Shown here: one piece after another, positions 31,630 to 39,241 of the stretch | Position numbering within the stretch: position 1 is the stretch's first letter | How the letters are laid out: the number at the start of each line of letters is the position of its first letter | Assembly: GCF_039535095.1 (NCBI RefSeq) | Contig: NZ_BAAAWN010000001.1 | Coordinates: 4,650,001 to 4,714,000 of the forward strand | Length of the DNA stretch: 64,000 bases | Origin: Arthrobacter ramosus | GTDB lineage: Bacteria; Actinomycetota; Actinomycetes; Actinomycetales; Micrococcaceae | Direction of reading: 5' to 3' | Position numbers and translations under genes: made by a program | Notes under the pieces: model-generated | Told to the model about the DNA's origin: nothing | Database searches by the model: none | Seen by the model: the letters and a program-made list of their open reading frames with translations, nothing else

Positions 31630-32454
31630 ATGCTTCAAGAGCCTCCCGCCGTCGCGGCACTACATGTGGACATGCGCCTTCCAGCGACTGCCGCCAACAC
31701 GACGCCGGGACGACCGTCCCAGCCTCCGGTCCTGCTGCTGCACGGCTGGGCGTCGACGTCCGCCTATTGGGAGCCGCTCGCCGCCGAACTGCTCGACGCC
31801 GGGCGATCCGTCTGGATCGTCGATTTGCCCGGGTATCACCGCGGGGACATACTGCCTCCGGGCTTCCAGTGGACCCTGGAATCAGCGGCCGATTCCGTGG
31901 CTGCCGTTGCTGTCCGGAACGCATCGCCGGTCCACATTGTGGGCCACTCAATGGGCGGCAGCGTAGCGCTGACGTTGGCGGCCGCGCATCCGGAGCTCGT
32001 GGCCAGCGTGGCGCTGGTCGGCATGGTTCCGGCTCCGCCGAACGAAGGCTTCAAATCGATGCTCGAATCCCAGCTAGGGCATGGCTTCATTGACGACGCG
32101 ACGCGCGCCAAGTGCATGAAGGCCTGGTTTGAAAGGCTGTCCGGGGAGGACGAACGATTGCTTGGCCAGGCATTCGAACTGCCCTTTGAGGTCCTGGGCC
32201 CAAGCGGCCTCGCCGCGATGGCGGGAGTGGCTGAGGACGTTCCCGGAAAGGTGACGGCACCGACGTTGGTGATTGCCGGCGTCGGCGACCGTCTACGCTC
32301 GCTGGGCCAGGCGGAAGCCTACGTGGCGGCCAGTCCGCTGCGGAAGCTCGTGGCGGTCCCGGACGCCGGGCACAGCGTGCATTGGGAGCTGCCACATGCT
32401 TGCGCACTGGCGCTCGGCGCGTTTTGGAACGAAAGCCGGCAACCGCCAGCGTAA
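31630..32454 (+). CDS. Alpha/beta hydrolase
   Basis: 274 residues. The fold is shown by VLLLHGWASTSAYW (oxyanion hole), the nucleophile elbow HIVGHSMGGS (Ser), TLVIAGVGDR with the acid Asp region, and the catalytic His in PDAGHSVHWE. No signal peptide is visible. It stands between the two copies of the GntR operator, so it is probably controlled together with the tetronate genes. It could open a lactone of a C4 sugar acid (inference). Start: ATG at 31630 with only a weak ribosome site. Its stop codon lies within two bases of the second operator. Confidence 0.85.
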   Translation: MLQEPPAVAALHVDMRLPATAANTTPGRPSQPPVLLLHGWASTSAYWEPLAAELLDAGRSVWIVDLPGYHRGDILPPGFQWTLESAADSVAAVAVRNASPVHIVGHSMGGSVALTLAAAHPELVASVALVGMVPAPPNEGFKSMLESQLGHGFIDDATRAKCMKAWFERLSGEDERLLGQAFELPFEVLGPSGLAAMAGVAEDVPGKVTAPTLVIAGVGDRLRSLGQAEAYVAASPLRKLVAVPDAGHSVHWELPHACALALGAFWNESRQPPA

Positions 32455-32468
32455 GATGTCAGACATCT
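32454..32468. promoter_or_regulatory. GntR/FadR-type operator 2 (autoregulation)
   Basis: An exact second copy of AGATGTCAGACATCT sits 15 bases before the GntR start. It touches the last base of the hydrolase stop codon. A repressor bound here would control its own gene. Confidence 0.8.
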
Positions 32469-32482
32469 AGGAACGGAGCATC

Positions 32483-33184
32483 ATGGCACGTAAGTCGCTG
32501 GTCGGCATTGTCGCTGACGAGCTGCTGGACCGCATCATCGCGGGTGAATTTCTGCCGGGAACAGTGGTTCCCGGCGAACTCGAGTTGAGCGCCAAGCATG
32601 AAGTCAGCCGCATGACTGTCCGGGAGGCCATGAAGACCCTCGAGGCCCAGCGAATCCTCAGCGTGGAGCGCGGCCGGGGAACGTTCGTCAACCCCTTGAA
32701 CCGATGGGCGTCCCTTGAAGCTGTATTGCGTGCGGCTTCGGAGGGAAAGAACGACGCCGCAGCGGCCGTCCAGCTCATCGAGCTGCGCCGCATGCTCGAG
32801 ACGGGGGCCTGCGAACTCGCCGCTTCACGGATTTCCCCCGAGGAAATCGACCAGCTGCAGGTTCATGTTTCCGCCATGCAGAAGGCCCACGATTCCAACG
32901 ACCTGAGCGCATTCGTCGAAGCGGACCTCGGCTTCCACGATGTCATCCTGCGCGCCTCCGGCAACGTCTTCGTGGCCGTGCTCTTCGAACCACTGCACCG
33001 CGTCCTGGAAACCCGGCGCACTCAGACCTCGCAAATCCCCGATATCCAGCGGCACGCGATCGGACATCACCGGGCCATCCTGAAGGCACTCGAAGCCAGC
33101 GACGCCCCCCGCGCCCGCGAGGCCATGGACGCGCACATGCAGCAGACCCTCGACGATCTCAGGACGTACGTCCTGGACGCCTAG
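32483..33184 (+). CDS. FadR-subfamily GntR regulator of the tetronate module
   Basis: 233 residues. The winged helix-turn-helix is residues 5-70 (VADELLDRIIAGEFLPGTVV, then VSRMTVREAMKTLEAQRILS, then GRGTFV). It is followed by an FCD domain with metal-ligand pattern residues in FHDVILRASGN and AIGHHRAILKALEA. RBS GGAG lies eight bases before the ATG. FCD regulators respond to small organic acids, so a tetronate or its phosphate is a likely effector. The two identical palindromes at 31545 and 32454 are its probable targets. Confidence 0.9.
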   Translation: MARKSLVGIVADELLDRIIAGEFLPGTVVPGELELSAKHEVSRMTVREAMKTLEAQRILSVERGRGTFVNPLNRWASLEAVLRAASEGKNDAAAAVQLIELRRMLETGACELAASRISPEEIDQLQVHVSAMQKAHDSNDLSAFVEADLGFHDVILRASGNVFVAVLFEPLHRVLETRRTQTSQIPDIQRHAIGHHRAILKALEASDAPRAREAMDAHMQQTLDDLRTYVLDA

Positions 33185-33204
33185 CTTTCAGGACGCCCTG
33201 GGAC

Positions 33205-33430
33205 GCCCGCTCACATAAACGGGCCATTCCACGGACCCTCGCTCACATATATAGGCCAATCCCCGGACCCTCGCTCAGATCATCTGCAGTAGGGCTCCGC
33301 CATTTGGCCTCACGTGTGAGCGAGCGTTCGGCCGAAAGGCACCATAGGTGAGCGAGCGTCGGAAGGGCACCAGGCATAAGTGAGCGAGCGTTCGGCCATT
33401 TGGCGCCATAGGTGAGCGAGCGTCGGCGGG
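33205..33430. repeat. Head-to-head 32-bp phased repeats (array C)
   Basis: Seven copies of the GTGAGCGAGCG family are present. Three are in CGCTCAC orientation (starts 33208, 33240 and 33272, the last ending CAG). Four are in GTGAGCG orientation (starts 33316, 33348, 33380 and 33412). Within each set the step is exactly 32 bases. The copies fill most of the 343-base gap between the GntR gene and the dodecin gene. No gene is seen in the gap. Confidence 0.95.
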
Positions 33431-33527
33431 GACCACCCCTGTTCCCCCGGCCTTGCGTCGGCTAGTCTGCTTTCACGGCCTGCCAGGCCCGCAGTTCAGG
33501 CATCAAGGACGATCATGAGGAGCAAGA

Positions 33528-33737
33528 ATGGCTGACCACACATATAGCGTTTCCGAAATTGTTGGAACCTCGTCCGAGGGCGTCGACGCCGCGATCAGGA
33601 ACGGGATTTCGGCCGCGAGCCAGACTCTTCGGAACCTCGACTGGTTCGAAGTCAAGGAAATCCGCGGCCACCTCAGCGAGGGCGCCGTTGCCGACTGGCA
33701 GGTAACCATCAAGCTCGGATTCCGTCTGGAGCGTTAA
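33528..33737 (+). CDS. Dodecin family flavin-binding protein
   Basis: 69 residues, the full dodecin length. The body reads SVSEIVGTSSEGVDAAIRNG, then LRNLDWFEVKEIRGHL, with the Trp that stacks on flavin and the family EIRG, then WQVTIKLGFRLE. Dodecins form hollow dodecamers that store or buffer riboflavin/FMN in the cytoplasm. GAGGAG lies six bases before the ATG. It stands alone between the repeat array and a convergent small operon. Confidence 0.95.
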   Translation: MADHTYSVSEIVGTSSEGVDAAIRNGISAASQTLRNLDWFEVKEIRGHLSEGAVADWQVTIKLGFRLER

Positions 33738-33763
33738 GAAGCCCTCAAAACCCCGAAAACGAC

Positions 33764-33803
33764 GATGGCCGTCAGCCTTTCTGTGGAAAGGCTGGCGGCC
33801 ATC
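33764..33803. terminator. Bidirectional hairpin after dodecin
   Basis: An 18-bp stem (33764-33781 with 33786-33803, one G-T pair) has a TGTG loop. It sits between the dodecin stop and the stop of the convergent small gene at 33820. No T-run is present on either side. It could end both transcripts. Confidence 0.7.
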
Positions 33804-33819
33804 AGTTGCGAGGCTGGAC

Positions 33820-34092
33820 TCACCCGCGGGTCCAGACTTGGACGGGGTCACCGCCACAGAGGAGTCGCCGGCCACGGCCGGCAAATTCGATCCACAGGAA
33901 TTCGTGGTCAGAGGAAACTTCGTCCACAAGGCCGGCGTCGAAGCCCCATTTGTCCTCCTGGATCCAGACGGTTTCGCCGCGGCTGAGTTCCGACCACTTC
34001 GACGGCGGCAGGTGAAGTGCCGCTCCAGCGGGCCGTTGGGCCGACGTCGTGAAGTGGCTGGGGCCCCACACACCCAAGGTTTCGGGACTCAT
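33820..34092 (-). CDS. Small protein of unknown function
   Basis: 90 residues. I do not recognise a family. The middle reads KWSELSRGETVWIQEDKWGF and ends SSDHEFLWIEFAGRGRRLLC, then GGDPVQVWTRG, with Trp-rich, acidic and basic patches typical of a small beta-barrel-like soluble protein. It has no signal peptide or membrane helix. Its ATG overlaps the stop of the upstream gene (ATGA), so the two are translated together. A shadow in other frames is unlikely given the coupling and the hairpin that ends it. Confidence 0.65.
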   Translation of the reverse strand: MSPETLGVWGPSHFTTSAQRPAGAALHLPPSKWSELSRGETVWIQEDKWGFDAGLVDEVSSDHEFLWIEFAGRGRRLLCGGDPVQVWTRG

Positions 34093-34295
34093 CGGGACTC
34101 AGCGACCAAGTACTCGCGGTGCCAGACAGTTGCCGCGCCGTTGTGGGACGGGAAGACGTGGCCTTCGAAGAACGTGCGCACCACGTGGGGTTCGCCCTCA
34201 GGGCTCCACTGACCGGATGCCGGGCAGTGCGAACCCGTGGATCCCGCGGACCCGGCGGTAGTTGCCCGCTCCCTCAGCAGCGCGATGCGTTTCAT
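34089..34295 (-). CDS. Small CPxSGxW-motif protein, unknown function
   Basis: 68 residues. The Arg/Ala-rich start (MKRIALLRERATTAGSAGST) is followed by HCPASGQWSPEG and then FFEGHVFPSHNGAATVWH. The pattern CPxSGxW, then G-x3-P-x4-G-x4-W, resembles short bacterial proteins of undefined role. One Cys and several His residues might bind a metal, but that is not shown. It is the first gene of a two-gene operon with 33820-34092. The 145 bases upstream, to the MmyB-type gene, are AT-richer and probably hold its promoter. Confidence 0.65.
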   Translation of the reverse strand: MKRIALLRERATTAGSAGSTGSHCPASGQWSPEGEPHVVRTFFEGHVFPSHNGAATVWHREYLVAESR

Positions 34296-34440
34296 CGTTG
34301 AATTCCATCCTTGATATGCGAAAAGGTCTGAATTCAGCGTAAACGCGATTCAAAAGCCGCCCAATGGGCACATAGACAAAATCACGCCGATTCACTATGC
34401 AGCAGCACAGTGACGTGGAGCACTTTTGGCTGAAACTCCC

Positions 34441-35346
34441 TCAGCTCTCGCCCATTGCATGACGCTCGGACAGCTCCGGGCTCGTCGTCGCCGTTCCCGC
34501 ACCAAATGCGGTTCCCGCACCAAAGCTGCCCAGCAACTTCAGCGCATCGTCCGACGGCGAACCTGCCTTCGCGGAGTAGACCCGCAAGACCTGGTCCGGG
34601 TCCTCCGGCAGGGCCAGATTCTCGAAGTTAAGTTCCACGTCCCCCACCGCGGGGTGGTGCAGGCGGACCGTGCCAGCCGAGCGTGCCGCCACTCGATGCC
34701 CAGCCCACCATTGGCGGAAATGTTCGCTGTTCACGGCGAGTTCGCCCACGAGCTGGTTGGCCTGGGGATCGTCGGGGTGCCGCCCGGTATCCGCACGCAG
34801 GGAACCGGCGGCTTCCGCGGCGACGGTTTTCCAGTCCCGGAACAGTTCGCGCGCCTGGGGGTCCAGGATCAGCCAACGGGTGAGGTTTCGCTCGGCGGGA
34901 GGCATGGACGGGAAGTCGGCAAACAGCAAGACTGCCATGCGATTGGCTCCGAGCACGTCACTGCGCCGGCCAAGCAGGAGCGCCGGAACGTCACCCACGG
35001 CATCGAGGAGTTGGCGCATGGCCGGCCGCACTCGTGGCGTGGGAGTCGGGGCTTTGGCGCTCGACGCGCAGTGCCCTAGGAGGTCCATCATGTGGGTGTG
35101 CTCGCTTGAGTCCAGGCGAAGCGCCCGCGACACCGATTCAAGGACCGCCCGGGACGGATGGATATGGCGGCCCTGTTCGAGGCGCGTGTAGTAGTCCGTG
35201 CTGACATCGGCCAAGCGGGCAATCTCTTCCCTGCGCAGCCCTGGCACACGGCGCGCGCCGGACCCGTCTGGCAACCCTGCATCCTCCGGCGACATCCGGG
35301 CACGCATGGCTTTGAGGAATTTTCCGAACTCGGCGCTTTGACCCAT
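34441..35346 (-). CDS. XRE-family regulator with MmyB-like ligand domain
   Basis: 301 residues from the ATG at 35346; an upstream in-frame extension to 35532 crosses the divergent promoter. The N-terminal helix-turn-helix (RRVPGLRREEIARLADVSTD, then YYTRLEQGRHIHPSRAVLES) is followed by the MmyB transcription-regulator ligand-binding domain (ALLLGRRSDVLGANRMAVLL, then LDPQARELFRDWKTVAAEAA). Such regulators usually sit divergent to an oxidoreductase gene they control. Here that is the aldo/keto reductase at 35511. Confidence 0.9.
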   Translation of the reverse strand: MGQSAEFGKFLKAMRARMSPEDAGLPDGSGARRVPGLRREEIARLADVSTDYYTRLEQGRHIHPSRAVLESVSRALRLDSSEHTHMMDLLGHCASSAKAPTPTPRVRPAMRQLLDAVGDVPALLLGRRSDVLGANRMAVLLFADFPSMPPAERNLTRWLILDPQARELFRDWKTVAAEAAGSLRADTGRHPDDPQANQLVGELAVNSEHFRQWWAGHRVAARSAGTVRLHHPAVGDVELNFENLALPEDPDQVLRVYSAKAGSPSDDALKLLGSFGAGTAFGAGTATTSPELSERHAMGES

Positions 35347-35510
35347 GTCCCCATTCTTCCCCTCCCAAGGGCCTGTTTCTATGGCCAAGGTAGGACTGCG
35401 AGTCCTAGGAAAAACAGGGGGCGTCAAAACTAATGATTGTTGCTTCGAAAGTGCATAGGCTCGAAAAAGCCAGTCAGGCAAACCACCCACCAGCGACGAA
35501 AGGGCCGGAC

Positions 35511-36356
35511 ATGTCCAACGCTCAGAATTCAACCGTTCCCGGGCTCGTCCTGAACAACTCGGTCACCATCCCCCAGCTCGGCTTCGGCGTCTTCCAGGTC
35601 CCACCTGCCGAGACCCAGAAAGCCGTGGAAGACGCGCTTGAAGCCGGGTACCGGCACATCGACACCGCCGCGGCGTACCGGAACGAATCCGGTGTCGGTG
35701 CGGCAATCAAGGCTTCCGGAATCGCCCGGGAGGAACTCTTCATCACCACCAAACTCCGCAACGGCGAACAAGGCCGGGCCGCGGCGGCATTCAACCACAG
35801 CCGCCGCGAACTCGGCCTCGACGTCATCGATCTCTACCTGATCCACTGGCCCGTGCCATCGCAGGGCCTGTTCGTCGACGCGTGGAAGGCACTGGAAAAG
35901 ATCCATGCCGACGGCGGCGCCCGGGCAATCGGGGTCTCCAACTTCCTGCCGGCCCACCTCGACACGCTCCTGGCGTCGGCCGACGTCGTTCCCGCCGTGA
36001 ACCAGATCGAACTGCACCCGACCTTCCAACAGCGGGAACTGGCAGCGAAGAGCCGCTCGCACGGGATCGCCGTCGAGGCCTACAGCCCGCTGGGGCAGGG
36101 AGCGGACCTGGGGTCGGCAACGGTCACCGAACTTGCCGAAACGCACGATGCCACTCCCGCCCAGATCGTGCTGGCCTGGCACCTCGGAACCGGCAACCTC
36201 GTCATCCCCAAGTCCGTCCACCCGGAGCGGATCCGCCAGAACCTCGCGGCGGCGTCGTTGCAGCTCACCCCGGACGAACTGGCAGCCATCAGCGCGCTCG
36301 ACGCCGGTGCCCGCCTCGGCGCCGACCCCGCCGTCGCGTCCTTCAGCCAGATGTAG
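35511..36356 (+). CDS. Aldo/keto reductase (AKR5-like)
   Basis: 281 residues from the ATG at 35511, preceded by AAAGGG; an in-frame reading back to 35433 has no family match. The catalytic tetrad is visible: Asp and Tyr in HIDTAAAYRNE, Lys in ITTKLRN, His in YLIHWPVP. The nucleotide site is near VIPKSVHPERIRQN. It is an NADPH-dependent carbonyl reductase of the 2,5-diketo-D-gluconate reductase type. It is divergent from the MmyB-type regulator and heads a run of oxidoreductase genes. Confidence 0.92.
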   Translation: MSNAQNSTVPGLVLNNSVTIPQLGFGVFQVPPAETQKAVEDALEAGYRHIDTAAAYRNESGVGAAIKASGIAREELFITTKLRNGEQGRAAAAFNHSRRELGLDVIDLYLIHWPVPSQGLFVDAWKALEKIHADGGARAIGVSNFLPAHLDTLLASADVVPAVNQIELHPTFQQRELAAKSRSHGIAVEAYSPLGQGADLGSATVTELAETHDATPAQIVLAWHLGTGNLVIPKSVHPERIRQNLAAASLQLTPDELAAISALDAGARLGADPAVASFSQM

Positions 36357-36386
36357 AAACCACCGCAGCGTAAGGAACCCGAAACC

Positions 36387-37358
36387 ATGCAGTACACCCA
36401 CTTGGGCCGCTCAGGCCTCAGCGTCTCGCGCTTGTGCCTCGGAACCATGAACTTCGGCCCGCAGACGGAGGAATCCGTAGCGCACTCCATCATGGATTCC
36501 GCACTAGATGCCGGCATCAACTTCTTCGACACCGCCAACGTGTACGGCGGCCATGACAACCGGGGATGGACCGAGGAAATCCTGGGCCGCTGGTTCGCCA
36601 AGGGCGGCGAGCGCCGCGAACGCGTGGTGCTGGCGACCAAGCTCTACGGATCCATGACGGACCGCCCCAACGAGTCCAAGCTCTCCGCCCTCAACATCCG
36701 GCGCGCCTTGGACGCCAGCCTCAAGCGGCTGCAGACCGACTACATCGACGTCTACCAGTTCCATCACGTGGACCGGAACACGCCGTGGGATGAGATCTGG
36801 CAGGCCATCGAGGTTGCCGTCCAGCAGGGCAAGGTCCTGTATTCCGGAAGCAGCAACTTCGCGGGCTGGCACATCGCCCAGGCCCAGGAGGTGGCCGCGC
36901 GACGCAATTACAACGGACTCGTGAGCGAGCAGTCCATCTACAACCTGCTCACCCGCAACGTCGAACTGGAAGTCATCCCGGCGGCCCAGCAGTACGGCCT
37001 CGGGCTGATCCCGTGGTCGCCGCTTCACGGCGGCCTTCTGGGCGGGGTGCTCAAGAAGGAGCGCGACGGCGTCCGTCGCCTTGAGGGCCGCGCGGCCGAG
37101 ACCCTGAAGAAGCACGAAGACCAGATCCGCCAGTACGAGGACCTCGCCGACGACCTTGGCCACGAGCCCGGCGACGTGGCCTTGGCCTGGTTGCTGCACC
37201 AGCCGGCCGTGACCGCACCGATCGTGGGTCCGCGCACGCAGGAGCAGTTGGACGCTGCCATCAGGGCTTTGGATGTCACCCTCGACGCCGATGCACTCAA
37301 GCGGCTCGACGACATCTTCCCGGGCCACCGGACCGCACCGGAAGACTATGCGTGGTGA
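36387..37358 (+). CDS. Aldo/keto reductase (potassium-channel-beta/YghZ type)
   Basis: 323 residues, ATG at 36387 behind AAGGAA. The tetrad residues lie in FFDTANVYGG, LATKLYG and YQFHHVDR. The C-terminal cofactor segment is APIVGPRTQEQLDAAI. The longer Kv-beta/YghZ-like form differs from its two neighbours of the AKR5-like group. Its stop overlaps the next gene's GTG start by seven bases, so the genes are co-translated. Confidence 0.92.
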   Translation: MQYTHLGRSGLSVSRLCLGTMNFGPQTEESVAHSIMDSALDAGINFFDTANVYGGHDNRGWTEEILGRWFAKGGERRERVVLATKLYGSMTDRPNESKLSALNIRRALDASLKRLQTDYIDVYQFHHVDRNTPWDEIWQAIEVAVQQGKVLYSGSSNFAGWHIAQAQEVAARRNYNGLVSEQSIYNLLTRNVELEVIPAAQQYGLGLIPWSPLHGGLLGGVLKKERDGVRRLEGRAAETLKKHEDQIRQYEDLADDLGHEPGDVALAWLLHQPAVTAPIVGPRTQEQLDAAIRALDVTLDADALKRLDDIFPGHRTAPEDYAW

Positions 37359-38359
37359 CTTCTGCACCGTTGCGCCTGCTGTTCATCGGCGGGACCGGGA
37401 CCATCAGCGCGGCGGCGGCGGAGCGCGCCGTCGCGCTGGGTCACCGGCTCACCGTGCTCAATCGGGGACTGAGCTCGGAAAGGCCGGTCCCTCCGGGCAC
37501 GGAATTGTTGCAGGCAGATATCCGCAACGCCGCCGAGGTGGCGGAGGTGCTGAACGGCCGCGAGTTCGACGTCGTCGCGGACTTCATCTCTTTCACGCCG
37601 GAGCATGTGGCCGCCGCGGTGGAGCTGTTCCGCGGCCGGACCGGCCAGTACGTGTTCATCAGTTCGGCTTCGGCCTACCAGAAGCCGCCCGCACACTTGC
37701 CGATCCTTGAGTCGACCCCCTTAAGAAATCCTTTTTGGAAGTACTCCCAGGACAAGATCGCGTGCGAAGACCTTCTCGTGCGGGCTTACCGCGACGAGGG
37801 TTTCCCCGTCACTATCGTTCGGCCTTCGCACACCTATGACCGCACGCGGATCGCCCTTCTGGGTGGCTGGACGGACATCCATCGGATGCGGGAAGGCCTG
37901 CCTGTGATAGTCCACGGGGACGGTACCTCGCTGTGGACCCTCACCCATACGGACGATTTTGCGGTGGCCTTCGTCGGCCTCCTCGGCCGGCCGCAGGCTT
38001 TGGGTGAAAGCTACACCATCACCTCGGACGAAGCGCTCCCGTGGGACCAGGTTTACCGGCTCTTCGCCACGGCGGCAGGGGTGCCGGAACCCGAACTGGT
38101 GCACATCGCCTCGGAGACCATTGCCGCGCACTCCCCGGAGCTTGGTCCCGCGCTTCTCGGGGACAGGTCCCACTCCGTGGTCTTCGACAACACCAAGATC
38201 AAGACGCTGGTGCCGTGGTATCGGGCAGAAATTCCGTTCGCGGCAGGCGCACGTGAGATCGTCCGGTGGCATGATGAACATCCAGGCATCAAGCACGTGG
38301 ACCAGGACTTCATGAAACTCAGCGAGCAACTGGTCCAATGGGCACGAAGGCCGATCTAG
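37352..38359 (+). CDS. NAD-dependent epimerase/dehydratase-like SDR
   Basis: 335 residues with a GTG start at 37352 (a second GTG follows at once). The Rossmann motif is LLFIGGTGTISAAAAERAVA. The catalytic YxxxK is in WKYSQDKIACEDLL, and an SSASAY element precedes it. Extended-SDR features include RPSHTYDRTRI and DGTSLWTLTHTDDFAVAF. Substrates are probably nucleotide sugars or free sugar derivatives. It overlaps the upstream aldo/keto reductase and precedes another by 19 bases. Confidence 0.88.
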   Translation: MVTSAPLRLLFIGGTGTISAAAAERAVALGHRLTVLNRGLSSERPVPPGTELLQADIRNAAEVAEVLNGREFDVVADFISFTPEHVAAAVELFRGRTGQYVFISSASAYQKPPAHLPILESTPLRNPFWKYSQDKIACEDLLVRAYRDEGFPVTIVRPSHTYDRTRIALLGGWTDIHRMREGLPVIVHGDGTSLWTLTHTDDFAVAFVGLLGRPQALGESYTITSDEALPWDQVYRLFATAAGVPEPELVHIASETIAAHSPELGPALLGDRSHSVVFDNTKIKTLVPWYRAEIPFAAGAREIVRWHDEHPGIKHVDQDFMKLSEQLVQWARRPI

Positions 38360-38378
38360 CAACTGAAAGGACAGGACC

Positions 38379-39209
38379 ATGGCACTTGCTCCGACCGTCA
38401 GGCTCAATGACGGTAATGCCATTCCGCAGATCGGCCTCGGAACCTGGCCGCTCGACGACGCCCAGGTCGCCACGGCGGTGGTGTCCGCCGTCGAGCTTGG
38501 CTACCGGCACGTCGACACGGCGTACCGCTACGGTAACGAGGCCGGCGTCGGGCAAGGCGTGCGGGACTGCGGCGTCCCGCGCGAGGAACTGTTCATCACC
38601 ACCAAACTGGACGGCACCCACCAGGGCCGTGATCGCGCCGTCGACGGCCTTGAGGGCTCCCTCAAGCGCCTCGGGCTGGATTACGTGGACCTCTTGTTGA
38701 TCCATTGGCCGCTCCCCCAACGGAATGAATTCGTGTCCACTTGGGAGACTTTCGAGCGACTCCAGGCTGAGGGGAAGGTGCGCTCGATCGGCGTGTCCAA
38801 CTTCAAGCCCACGCACCTCGAACGGCTTCTGGAGGAAACCTCAGTGGTGCCGGCCGTCAACCAAATCCAGATCTCGCCGTCCATCACCCGGATCGATCAG
38901 CGTGCCTTCAACGGCAGCCATGGCATCGCCACGGAATCGTATAGTCCGTTGGGGGCCGGTCGCGATCTCCTGAATGCCCCGGTCTTGGCGGCCATCGCGA
39001 AAAAACACGGAAAGACGCCAGGTCAGGTCGTGCTGCGCTGGCACGTGCAGGAGGGGCTCGTGGCCATCCCAAAGTCGGCCAATCCGCTGCGCATGAAGGA
39101 AAACCTGGACGTCTTCGACTTCGCTTTGGACCACGACGACCTGTCCGCGATCGCCACCTTGGACGCGGGTGCCGATGCCGGTGTCGACTCGGACGTACAA
39201 GGCCACTGA
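38379..39209 (+). CDS. Aldo/keto reductase (AKR5-like), third of the cluster
   Basis: 276 residues, ATG at 38379 after GAAAGGA. The catalytic tetrad is in YRHVDTAYRYGNE, ITTKLDG and LLIHWPLP, and cofactor contacts are in AIPKSANPLRMKEN. It is similar in kind to 35511-36356 and may be a diverged paralogue. It reduces aldehydes or ketones with NADPH. Confidence 0.92.
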   Translation: MALAPTVRLNDGNAIPQIGLGTWPLDDAQVATAVVSAVELGYRHVDTAYRYGNEAGVGQGVRDCGVPREELFITTKLDGTHQGRDRAVDGLEGSLKRLGLDYVDLLLIHWPLPQRNEFVSTWETFERLQAEGKVRSIGVSNFKPTHLERLLEETSVVPAVNQIQISPSITRIDQRAFNGSHGIATESYSPLGAGRDLLNAPVLAAIAKKHGKTPGQVVLRWHVQEGLVAIPKSANPLRMKENLDVFDFALDHDDLSAIATLDAGADAGVDSDVQGH

Positions 39210-39241
39210 GGCAGCATTCCATCACCAACACTGAGGACGGC

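Noticed and set aside
36920..36930. GTGAGCGAGC inside the second aldo/keto reductase gene
   Set aside because: A single copy encoding the ordinary residues V-S-E-Q; no partner 32 bases away, so a chance match.
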